From JBBDIO01 sp040880365 (lineage in GTDB: Bacteria > Chloroflexota > Anaerolineae > Caldilineales > Caldilineaceae): a stretch of 45,295 bases of DNA. Position 1 is the first letter of the stretch. The number at the start of each line of letters is the position of its first letter. Below the pieces are notes generated by a model. That model was given only the letters and a program-made list of their open reading frames with translations. It did not search any database and had not been told where the DNA came from. A program made the position numbers and the translations under genes. The DNA lies in contig JBBDIO010000059.1 in assembly GCA_040880365.1 (NCBI GenBank), positions 1-45,295 of the forward strand. Direction: 5' to 3'. Positions 17,432-24,098 of this stretch are shown piece by piece.

Positions 17432-17473
17432 GGTGCTCTATTTTGCCCCCTGCTCTGGGGCACAGCCTTATCC

Positions 17474-18316
17474 CTACACAGTCTCATCGCTGAAAGTGAT
17501 ATAGGGGAACACTTCGGGCACATGTGAATCCCACACACCGTGCGGACTCCACGCCCACGCGCCGGAATCCTGGGCAGGTGGGGCCGCTTTATACTGGTTG
17601 AAGCGCGAGAAATCCATGCGCCACACATCACCGGGCGCAGGCGGCAGGGTCTGGCCCCGCGCCGGCAAGGTCAATCCCTGCCACGGCACGGCGATCTCCA
17701 CCGTCCACCCGCGATCGCGCACCGCGCCATCATTCACCACACCATCTACCCAGACACCCCACTGCAAACCCGGCAGATCCCAACCAAAAAACCCGTGGCG
17801 CGGGCCACGCGGATGGGGCTGGAACCCCACGCCCACCCACGGACGATAGCCGAGCACATCCTGCTGGAGTTCGGGGATTTCCGCGAATCCCTGGACCACA
17901 TAGGCATCATCCCACACAAAAAAGGCTTCGTAGATGGTGCCCAGCGCGTTGATCTCCAATTCGTAATAGGCATGGGGACCGGCAATGAACAGCTCGATGT
18001 CATTATCTTCGTAGATGGGCGCATCGCGCTGGGTGTGGCGCGCCGCCACAACCGGCTCTTCTATCCAATAGCCCACATAGAGAAAATCGGCATCCCACAA
18101 GACTGCGGCCTGGGTATTGTGTCGGGCCGGCGTGCCGTGCACCAGATCGCGAAAGCGCGGCGAACGGGGCACAGCCTGCCAGGCCGGTTTATCCAACCGT
18201 CCGTCAATCGTCAGCGGTTGGGGCGTGCGATAGGCAGTATACCGGGCAATTTCGGCTGCGGGCCAGGGCCACGGTGCGGTCGCATGTTCACCGCCCGCGC
18301 CACTCTCCGCCGCCAC
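17474..18316 (-). CDS. CBM9/DOMON-like carbohydrate-binding family protein
   Basis: 280-residue protein made almost entirely of one carbohydrate-binding family 9-like domain. Seen: LTIDGRLDKPAWQAVPRS (the family's opening motif), AAVLWDADFLYVGYWIEEP, DNDIELFIAGPHAYYELEINALG, WTVEIAVPWQGL and the closing WRMDFSRFNQY. In this family DNDIELF and the conserved Trp/Tyr residues form the ligand and calcium region. No signal peptide is visible, unusual for the family. Stand-alone proteins of this type have unknown function. The start is a GTG 4 bp after the msrB stop with no clear ribosome binding site, so it should be translated by coupling to msrB. Confidence 0.8.
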   Translation of the reverse strand: MAAESGAGGEHATAPWPWPAAEIARYTAYRTPQPLTIDGRLDKPAWQAVPRSPRFRDLVHGTPARHNTQAAVLWDADFLYVGYWIEEPVVAARHTQRDAPIYEDNDIELFIAGPHAYYELEINALGTIYEAFFVWDDAYVVQGFAEIPELQQDVLGYRPWVGVGFQPHPRGPRHGFFGWDLPGLQWGVWVDGVVNDGAVRDRGWTVEIAVPWQGLTLPARGQTLPPAPGDVWRMDFSRFNQYKAAPPAQDSGAWAWSPHGVWDSHVPEVFPYITFSDETV

Positions 18317-18320
18317 GGTT

Positions 18321-18773
18321 CTATTTGCCTACTTTTTCTTCAAACAGGGCACGATATTCGCCGTAGCCTTCGGCTTCCAGGCGATCTACCGGAATGAAGC
18401 GCAACGCGGCCGAATTCATGCAATAGCGCTGACCCGTGGGCGCAGGTCCATCGTTGAACAGATGGCCCAAATGGCAATCGCCCTGGGCCGAGCGCACTTC
18501 GGTGCGTTCCATCCACAGCTTGCGGTCGGTGCGGATAATGACATTGGCCGCGTCGATAGGCTGGGTGAAGCTGGGCCAGCCGGTGCCCGAATCGTATTTA
18601 TTGCGCGAGCTGAACAGCGGTTCGCCCGAAACCACATCCACATAGATGCCTTCTTCATGATTATCCCAATAGGCATTGTGAAACGGGGCTTCGGTCCCCT
18701 CTTCCTGGGTCACTTTATATTGTTCGGGCGTCAGGCGTTGGCGCAGTTCTTCTTTATCTGTTTTGGCACTCAT
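18321..18773 (-). CDS. msrB: Peptide-methionine (R)-S-oxide reductase MsrB
   Basis: Reduces the R epimer of methionine sulfoxide in oxidized proteins; 150 residues, cytoplasmic. Seen: YDSGTGWPSF (60-69), HLGHLFNDGPAPTGQRYCMNSAALRF with catalytic C118 and active-site H101/H104. Two family features are altered. The four zinc Cys of E. coli-type MsrB are absent (VDVVSG and RSAQGD replace the two CxxC motifs). The usual resolving Cys of DSGCGW is Thr (T64). The only other Cys is C100, directly before HLGH. The start is the ATG at 18773, 6 nt after AAGGAG (18780-18785); an upstream in-frame GTG (18788) overlaps that site and is rejected. First gene of a pair with the CBM9-like gene. Confidence 0.93.
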   Translation of the reverse strand: MSAKTDKEELRQRLTPEQYKVTQEEGTEAPFHNAYWDNHEEGIYVDVVSGEPLFSSRNKYDSGTGWPSFTQPIDAANVIIRTDRKLWMERTEVRSAQGDCHLGHLFNDGPAPTGQRYCMNSAALRFIPVDRLEAEGYGEYRALFEEKVGK

Positions 18774-18790
18774 ACAAATCTCCTTCACTC

Positions 18791-18835
18791 AATGACAAAT
18801 TATTCTATGACAAAGTACTCAGTGACAAATTATTC
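18791..18835. repeat. Three imperfect tandem 15-bp repeats upstream of msrB
   Basis: Copies at 18791-18805, 18806-18820 and 18821-18835. The core TGACAAATTATTC is identical in the first and third copies; the second reads TGACAAAGTACTC. They lie just upstream of the msrB ribosome binding site, in the leader or promoter. Confidence 0.85.
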
Positions 18836-19179
18836 ATGGACGGACTCGGCGCGGGGTCTGGCGAGCAAAAACGACACTTCAGACAGTCATCGCCAGCCCC
18901 AAACCGGCGCGCCTCGTGTATTCTATGCATGTATTCCAGGCGCAGGTTCATTGCATGAATTCATGCTAGCACAGGGAGTAAATATCGGGATGTGAGCAAT
19001 CGCCAAATTGGGCCTGCCACAGTGCAACATTTTGGCAACCGCTTGCGTCTTGGAATTGAAATGATGGATATAAAAACCAAAGCAAACCCAAAAACCGATT
19101 TGGCACGTATTTTAACAGATGTAATCGCACAATATTCAGCAAAAAACTGACTTCAATACTGACCAGAGGAAGAACAGAA
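18836..19179. other. Intergenic region between divergent msrB and LysM genes
   Basis: It holds the start regions of both divergent genes. The part from about 19040 to 19160 is clearly more AT-rich than the genes, and a 52-codon frame crosses it. No convincing -35/-10 pair was found for either gene. Confidence 0.5.
18992..19150 (+). CDS. Possible 52-residue small ORF upstream of the LysM gene
   Basis: The frame begins with GTG at 18992 (or the ATG pair near 19062) and ends TGA at 19148-19150, 29 bp before the LysM gene start. It reads VSNRQIGPATVQHFGNRLRL at the start and TDLARILTDVIAQYSAKN at the end, giving an amphipathic, soluble-looking peptide. A GGGAG lies 13 nt before the GTG, which is too far to be convincing. 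Codons are AT-rich, unlike neighbouring genes, so it is a chance frame, a gene remnant, or a leader peptide. No family recognised. Confidence 0.2.
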   Translation: MSNRQIGPATVQHFGNRLRLGIEMMDIKTKANPKTDLARILTDVIAQYSAKN

Positions 19180-20082
19180 ATGACAATCCAGGTGTACAAT
19201 CCACATCGACATGTACAGGCCCGGTTTGGTATGGCGACCCTCCGGCGCACGCTGTTGGCTCTCATCGCCGGTGTGCTGCTGTGGGCGGGCTTCGCAGCCA
19301 CAGTACAGGCCGCCACCAGCCAGGCTGCCACAGTAGCTGGCAACCAGTGTGCCCAAACCCATGTGGTACAGCGGGGCGAAAATCTCTATCGCATTGGTCT
19401 GCGCTACAACGTACCCTTGCGCACGTTGCAAGGGTGGAACCAGATATCCAATGCCAATCGGATCTTTGTGGGGCAACGCTTGTGCGTGCAACTGCGCCCC
19501 GCCACGCCTCCCCAGCCCGATGCCCAGCCCACCGATGCAGAGCTGATCGAAGCGTTGCGCAACGTCAACATTCGGCGCGGTCCGGGTCTCGACCATGCTG
19601 TTATCGGATGGATGCGGACAGGCACGCAGGCACGGGTCACAGGCATCAGCCGCAATGGTCAATGGTGGCGCATCCTCTGCCCCGACGACAGCGAAAGCAG
19701 CTGTTGGGTCACTGCGTTGCCCTATCTGACCCAGGCCATACCCGAACCGGGACACGGACCGGGTGGCGACGGTTCCGACTGGGACAATAGTGCCGCGATT
19801 GTGGAAAGCATTGCCGTGCAGGTGCGCGAATCCTATCCGGTGCAGGTGGTGGCCGTGGTGCGCGGCTATCTGCCCAATAGTTGCACCTACATCGACCGTT
19901 TCCGCCAGCTGCGCGAAGGCAATACCATCCGCATCCAGATGACAACGGGCCAAAATCCTGGCGCGTGCGCCCAGGTGTTGATGCCTTTTACACAGACGAT
20001 TACGCTCGACGTGCACGACTGGCAGACGGGGCTGTATCGGGTAGCGCTGGATAATGTGGGCACCGATTTCTATCTGCCCTAG
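19180..20082 (+). CDS. Secreted LysM and SH3-like domain protein
   Basis: 300-residue exported cell-wall-interacting protein. Signal peptide about 20-45 (LRRTLLALIAGVLLWAGFAA, cleavage after VQA). The LysM domain at about 60-104 (THVVQRGENLYRIGLRYNVP ... QISNANRIFVGQRLCV) binds N-acetylglucosamine-containing glycans. The bacterial SH3-type domain at about 125-180 (NVNIRRGPGLDHAVIGWMRTG ... QWWRILC) includes two Cys that could pair. The last about 95 residues (AAIVESIAVQVRESYPVQVVAVVRGYLPN...) are a beta-rich domain I cannot name, with two Cys. The end, VGTDFYLP, echoes the IFLP-type tail but stops at Pro. AGAGGAAG (19165-19172) precedes the ATG by 7 nt. Confidence 0.88.
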   Translation: MTIQVYNPHRHVQARFGMATLRRTLLALIAGVLLWAGFAATVQAATSQAATVAGNQCAQTHVVQRGENLYRIGLRYNVPLRTLQGWNQISNANRIFVGQRLCVQLRPATPPQPDAQPTDAELIEALRNVNIRRGPGLDHAVIGWMRTGTQARVTGISRNGQWWRILCPDDSESSCWVTALPYLTQAIPEPGHGPGGDGSDWDNSAAIVESIAVQVRESYPVQVVAVVRGYLPNSCTYIDRFRQLREGNTIRIQMTTGQNPGACAQVLMPFTQTITLDVHDWQTGLYRVALDNVGTDFYLP

Positions 20083-20104
20083 GTAAAGCCAGGTATAGCA
20101 CTGA

Positions 20105-20153
20105 AAATAAAAAGACACCGGATTGTTTGTCGCAATCCGGTGTCTTTTTATTT
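20105..20153. terminator. Perfect bidirectional terminator
   Basis: 21-bp perfect inverted repeat (20105-20125 with 20133-20153), 7-nt loop. It has A-rich and T-rich ends, so each strand ends in a U-run. It serves the convergent genes ending at 20082 (+) and 20180 (-). Confidence 0.95.
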
Positions 20154-20179
20154 GGCGCGTAGGGCATCACGCCTGAAGG

Positions 20180-20911
20180 CTAATCTTCTTCTTCTGTTGC
20201 TTCTTCTTCTGTTGCTTCTTCTTCTGTCGCTTCAGACTCTGTCGCTTCAGACTCTGCGGCTTCGCGCACGACATCTTCATCAATGGCATACCAGATATCG
20301 GCCAAAAAGCCCTGGGCATCCACCGCGCTGATGGTCTCGCCCACCTGGGGTTCGCCATCGGCACACGACCACTGATAGACTGTGGCCCGGCCTGTCACCA
20401 CCATCGGGATGAAATCGCTAGTGGGGTTTTCCTCACAATAGGTCACAATCGCGTCGGAAGGTTCCGTGCTGAGGTCGGCCTTTTCGCTACAGGGCAAATT
20501 GGCGCCCACACTACAGGCATAGACCAACCCGTCCATACAGCGCCACACCGTAGAATCCTGGAAGAAACTCAGGGGTGTTTCGGGCGTATCAAATTCGACG
20601 CGCAACCCCACGGCAATCGATTCGGGCACATCTGGCCCGGTATAGTCGGCATCGGGCGCGTCGATGGTTTGCACCGCCGCGCAATAGGCAAAGGGATCGG
20701 CATAGCCTGCGGCGGGTTGCGCCAAAGGGCTATCCACCGCCAGCGGCGATTCCGGCTGCGCAACGGGGGTTGGTTCCGAAGTCGGTTCAGCCGTGGGCGT
20801 GGGGGGTGCGGTCGGTTCGGGTGTGGCCGTCGGTTCCGGAGCGCCCCCACCACAGGCTGCAATCAGCAACAAGGCAAATACCAGACTTTGTAATTTGAAT
20901 ACTGTCTTCAT
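20180..20911 (-). CDS. Cys-containing lipoprotein with Glu-rich repeat tail, unknown function
   Basis: 243-residue lipoprotein: hydrophobic LQSLVFALLLIAAC with lipobox and lipidated Cys at residue 20. A Pro/Thr/Glu linker (about 24-70, PTPTAEPTSEPTP...) follows, then a compact domain (about 75-215) with six Cys in motifs AYCAAVQTIDAPDADYTGP, WRCMDGLVYACSVGANLPC, TYCEENPTSDFIPMVVTG and YQWSCADGEP. The regular Cys spacing suggests disulfides outside the cell. I have an impression of similar domains in other Chloroflexota but cannot name a family. The C-terminus is built of five-residue repeats (ESEAT, EEEAT) encoded by a 15-bp tandem repeat (about 20180-20255). The start is the ATG at 20911 with AGGAG (20919-20923) 7 nt upstream; earlier in-frame ATGs have no such site. 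Confidence 0.8.
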   Translation of the reverse strand: MKTVFKLQSLVFALLLIAACGGGAPEPTATPEPTAPPTPTAEPTSEPTPVAQPESPLAVDSPLAQPAAGYADPFAYCAAVQTIDAPDADYTGPDVPESIAVGLRVEFDTPETPLSFFQDSTVWRCMDGLVYACSVGANLPCSEKADLSTEPSDAIVTYCEENPTSDFIPMVVTGRATVYQWSCADGEPQVGETISAVDAQGFLADIWYAIDEDVVREAAESEATESEATEEEATEEEATEEED

Positions 20912-21072
20912 AAAACAACTCCTGCGGATGGATGATTCCTGTACGGACGCATTGATGCGGCTCTGTGTGACTGGATGCAATGCTGTGCGACGTAGGCAAG
21001 AATCGGATTGTGGATTGGTTTTTAGATTAGCGGATGATTTCAATGCTGGGCACAACTTCACTTCTATATAAA

Positions 21073-21104
21073 TCTGAACGCTAGTACATAAGTCTGAACG
21101 CTAG
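21073..21104. repeat. Direct repeat with 20-bp period in the intergenic region
   Basis: tctgaacgctag occurs at 21073-21084 and 21093-21104, two helical turns apart, in the region between the divergent lipoprotein gene and the secreted-protein gene at 21287. This could be a dimer-binding operator or just another duplication. The rest of 20912-21286 shows nothing else beyond the promoter candidate. Confidence 0.7.
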
Positions 21105-21170
21105 ATCCAACGTTGGCATCTGGTTACAGGTTCCCTGTGCGATTGGCCCTGTATCATGTGTGTGGTGTTG

Positions 21171-21201
21171 TTGACCCTGTGTTGACACGCGACTCTATAA
21201 T
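21171..21201 (+). promoter_or_regulatory. Candidate sigma70-type promoter for the gene at 21287
   Basis: TTGACC (21171-21176), a 19-bp spacer, then a perfect TATAAT (21196-21201). A second TTGACA at 21182-21187 is too close to be the -35 and makes the segment a short direct repeat. The predicted start lies about 75 bp before the ATG. Confidence 0.5.
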
Positions 21202-21286
21202 AACACCAAGACACTTGCCTCATGGATGCAGAGATTGCAAAGGGTGCGCAAGGTTTTGAAAACAGCCTAACAGGACAGGAGATTCT

Positions 21287-22942
21287 ATGCAACATTTTGT
21301 CACCTATTTACTTGCGTTCTGGTTGGCGGTGGGCGTCGCGCTGAGTCCGCTCACAGATCCCATTCCCGCGGCACAGGCGCAACCCCCGGATGATCAGTTG
21401 GGCGAATCGCTGGGCTTTGTCATCCTGTTTCCCCAACTGCGCACATTGCCGCCGCCCGCCTGGTTTCAACCCGGTGTGCGCGTTTCATATGATGTGATTA
21501 GCGCCAACTTTCAGGGCGGGGGCGCCGGGGGTGGCGTGGCCCAATACGACGTGCTGGGCCTGAATGCAGGTTGGGCCGTGGTTTCGGCACAAAGTTTCAT
21601 CGACAACGGCGCGGGCGCGTTGATTCCCACAGGGCCTGCACCCAAAGTAGGTCTGCCCGCGGTGGGTGAAATCTGGATTAACCCCCAGGTGCTGACGAAT
21701 GCCGAAGCCGTCGCCAACCAGAATCTGAGCGTTACTCGCATCAACAAGACGTATCTGGGGCAAGTCCGTCAGGTTGTCCGCTTTGAATCGATCACACAAG
21801 GCCAATCTGGCATCGCGCGCACCGTCTGGGAATTTAACAGCGCCAGCGGTCTGCTCCTCTTCTATAGCCAGTCGCTGGATGGCGTAACGGCCAGCCAGTT
21901 GCTAGTCCGCAACTTCCGCACGCTGAACATGGTGCACATGGGCACGCGTGCGCCCAACTGGGTACGCCCTGGCGCACAGCTGGATTTTACCGGCACCCAG
22001 AGCCAGCAGATTGCCAACGCCGGCAATTTCGTAATGCCCTTTGCCATCAGCAACCAGATCGCCGGCGCGACACCCACCTGGAGCATCCAGGGGCAGAATC
22101 TTTTCCTCAATAACAGCTTCAGCGGCAGCGCATCGACCGCCACCGGCATTGGGCAGGTATTTGGCGGGCTGTGGCTGCCCAGCGATGCCCTGGCGCGGAT
22201 TCCGGGCAACACCACCATCATCGACAACGACCCGGACACCGGCGCACAACTCCGCATTGGTCGCGCCGACAATGGCGAGATTTTTCTGCGCGAGATCAAT
22301 CAGGCCTATAATACAATTCTCTTCTATGATCCCAATCTGGGAGCATTGAATGGAATTTTGCAATCTATCACCATGCTCACCAGCATCACAAACATAGATG
22401 TGCGGCGCACGGGCGGCAGCAATCTGCCCCAGCTCAACACCTTGCCGCCCCTGGCAAGCGATCCCGACCCCACTGGCCCCGAAGACAATCTGCAACCCGA
22501 TCTCAGCCAGTCCCAGACCTTCACCATCGACCTGCCCACCACCACATTGCGTCTGGAAACGCCCGCCAACTTTGTGGCACAGCCGGCGGATCTCACGGTC
22601 AACATCGTCTTGGGACCGCCGCCCCCACCCCCAGACCAGACGCCGGTGGGCGATGCGTTTATTCTGAATGTCAGCACGCGCGCCGATGGCGACCCGCTGC
22701 TGGCATTCGACAAGCCGGTCACGCTGCGGATCACGCTGCCCACCCTGGCTTCTGCGTCGGCCCATACACCCGCGCTGTATCACCGCACGGCAGAAGGGTG
22801 GCAGCCGCTGACCAGCACCTACGATCCGGACGACGGCACGGTGACGGCAAGCCACGACCGGGCGGGACTATATGGCGTCTTCCAGGCGGATCGCGACAAC
22901 GACATACCAGGGCGCATCTTTCTGCCCACCTTACGCCGCTAA
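21287..22942 (+). CDS. Large secreted protein with C-terminal IFLP tail, unknown function
   Basis: 551-residue exported protein. Signal peptide about 5-35 (FVTYLLAFWLAVGVALSPL ... AAQAQ). About 40-215 is a beta-rich domain (WFQPGVRVSYDVISANFQGGG; WAVVSAQSFIDNG; RQVVRFESITQGQSGIARTVWEFN) that looks like a lipocalin/LolA-type or similar sheet. About 225-370 continues with beta strands, and a Pro/Asp-rich linker follows at about 385-410. The C-terminal beta-sandwich at about 415-535 (ALYHRTAEGWQPLTSTYDPD ... VTASHDRAGLYGVF) is a module often found just before C-terminal anchors. The end is PGRIFLPTLRR. Function is not recognised. AGGAG (21277-21281) is 5 nt from the ATG. Likely monocistronic. 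Confidence 0.82.
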   Translation: MQHFVTYLLAFWLAVGVALSPLTDPIPAAQAQPPDDQLGESLGFVILFPQLRTLPPPAWFQPGVRVSYDVISANFQGGGAGGGVAQYDVLGLNAGWAVVSAQSFIDNGAGALIPTGPAPKVGLPAVGEIWINPQVLTNAEAVANQNLSVTRINKTYLGQVRQVVRFESITQGQSGIARTVWEFNSASGLLLFYSQSLDGVTASQLLVRNFRTLNMVHMGTRAPNWVRPGAQLDFTGTQSQQIANAGNFVMPFAISNQIAGATPTWSIQGQNLFLNNSFSGSASTATGIGQVFGGLWLPSDALARIPGNTTIIDNDPDTGAQLRIGRADNGEIFLREINQAYNTILFYDPNLGALNGILQSITMLTSITNIDVRRTGGSNLPQLNTLPPLASDPDPTGPEDNLQPDLSQSQTFTIDLPTTTLRLETPANFVAQPADLTVNIVLGPPPPPPDQTPVGDAFILNVSTRADGDPLLAFDKPVTLRITLPTLASASAHTPALYHRTAEGWQPLTSTYDPDDGTVTASHDRAGLYGVFQADRDNDIPGRIFLPTLRR

Positions 22943-22963
22943 TGCCAGCGCCGCTAATGCCAG
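22934..22963 (+). repeat. 15-bp tandem duplication across a stop codon
   Basis: cgccgctaatgccag at 22934-22948 and 22949-22963. The first copy contains the TAA stop (22940-22942) of the secreted-protein gene, so the second copy is a non-coding duplicate of the gene's last codons. Confidence 0.9.
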
Positions 22964-23074
22964 TCCTGCGACCCTGTGAGCGGTGCGCCAGCTTCCGCTG
23001 CCGGTTCCCCATGTCGTCTTTGTGCAGAGCCTTTTTTGGGCCGAAGCAGCGCGACATCCCGCCCGGCATCGTTT

Positions 23075-23112
23075 GAGTGCGGTCGAATGGGAAGACCATT
23101 CGACCGCAACTC
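23075..23112 (+). terminator. Hairpin downstream of the secreted-protein gene
   Basis: 13-bp perfect stem (23078-23090 with 23096-23108), 5-nt loop, extended by GAG/CTC after a one-base bulge. It is followed by a short pyrimidine stretch (TTCTCT) rather than a T-run. It lies 135 bp beyond the stop at 22942. Otherwise 22964-23275 shows no feature. Confidence 0.6.
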
Positions 23113-23275
23113 TTCTCTACAGCCGGTATGCGGCTTCTGCTCACGCTGAATCTGCCACAATCTAACCGCCCTTCTATCCCTGTTCCCGATCCTTATCTCT
23201 GGTTTAGAGGATAATTTATTGCTTTAATCGCACAGAGGGAAGTTGTGCAGAATATCTATAGCGGAGGAGTATAAA

Positions 23276-23815
23276 ATGAGTATCCAAGGCATGAAGATTG
23301 CAATTCTGGTAGAAGATGTCTATGAAACACTGGAACTCTGGTATCCTTACTATCGCCTGATAGAAGCGGGCGCCCAGGTCACGCTGGTGGGGCCAGAACA
23401 GAAGAGCTACGCCAGTAAAGAGGGCTATCCTGCCCAGGCCGATGTCGCGGCCGAGGCGGTCAGTGCAGACGATTTCGATGGCATTGTGGTGCCCGGTGGC
23501 TTTGCGCCCGACAAGCTGCGCCGCTATCCTGCCGTGCTCGATCTGGTGCGCGGGATCGACGCCAAACGCGGGCTGGTGGCGGCCATCTGCCATGCGGGCT
23601 GGGTGCCCATTTCGGCAGGCATCTTGCGCGGCAAACGCATGACCTGTGTTGCCGCCATTAAAGACGATGCCATCAATGCCGGGGCCAACTATGTAGACGA
23701 AGAAGTGGTGGTAGATGGCAACCTGGTCACTTCGCGCACGCCCGCAGATTTGCCCGCTTTTATGCCGGCAATTTTGCGTGTGCTGGAAGAAAGCCGCACG
23801 CCCGTGCGCGCCTGA
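23276..23815 (+). CDS. DJ-1/PfpI family protein
   Basis: 179-residue member of the DJ-1/PfpI/ThiJ superfamily. Related proteins act as glyoxalase III/deglycase-type enzymes or were described as intracellular proteases (Pyrococcus PfpI). Seen: nucleophile elbow AAICHAGW with C105 and H106, the conserved acidic residue E17 in YETLELWYP, IVVPGGFAPDKLR (70-82) and DDAINAGANYVDEEVVVDGNLVTSRTPADLP, which closely follows PfpI. The start at 23276 has GGAGGAG (23263-23269) 6 nt upstream; an earlier in-frame ATG at 23243 lacks one. Cytoplasmic. Probably monocistronic, with its own terminator. The exact activity (deglycase, hydratase or chaperone) is undetermined. Confidence 0.92.
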   Translation: MSIQGMKIAILVEDVYETLELWYPYYRLIEAGAQVTLVGPEQKSYASKEGYPAQADVAAEAVSADDFDGIVVPGGFAPDKLRRYPAVLDLVRGIDAKRGLVAAICHAGWVPISAGILRGKRMTCVAAIKDDAINAGANYVDEEVVVDGNLVTSRTPADLPAFMPAILRVLEESRTPVRA

Positions 23816-23874
23816 ACCAGTGTATGCGGAGCAAAAGAGTGCCACAAAACGATGCGGTAAAATACAATATGCTC

Positions 23875-23910
23875 AATTGGGGGAGTCGGTACGCCGGCTT
23901 CTCCAATTTT
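23875..23910 (+). terminator. Intrinsic terminator of the DJ-1/PfpI gene
   Basis: 15-bp stem (23875-23889 with 23894-23908) with three G-U wobbles on this strand, 4-nt loop TACG, then TTTTGATTTT. A second small palindrome, TACGGT-ttg-ACCGTA (23916-23930), follows. Confidence 0.85.
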
Positions 23911-24041
23911 GATTTTACGGTTTGACCGTATGATGAGCGTTTATGGTGACGCGCCTGCCCAATCCGGTCCTTTGACCTAGACCATTCAAGACATATGGCG
24001 CACCTGTTCTGACAAGCCGCGCGCCTATACTCTGAAGTGGC

Positions 24042-24075
24042 TCAATGAAAGCGGCTTAAGGCACGTTTTCATTGA
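24042..24075. promoter_or_regulatory. Inverted repeat just upstream of the hybrid kinase gene
   Basis: TCAATGAAA (24042-24050) and TTTCATTGA (24067-24075) are separated by 16 nt. TATACT at 24026-24031 could be a -10 element, which would place the inverted repeat around and after the transcript start. It could be an operator or a leader hairpin; no regulator can be named. Confidence 0.5.
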
Positions 24076-24098
24076 CTTGCCAAGAAGTAAGTTAACCG

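Noticed and set aside
21287..22942. Sortase LPXTG substrate
   Set aside because: The end IFLPTLRR lacks the LPXTG motif, and no hydrophobic helix or charged tail of sortase type follows.
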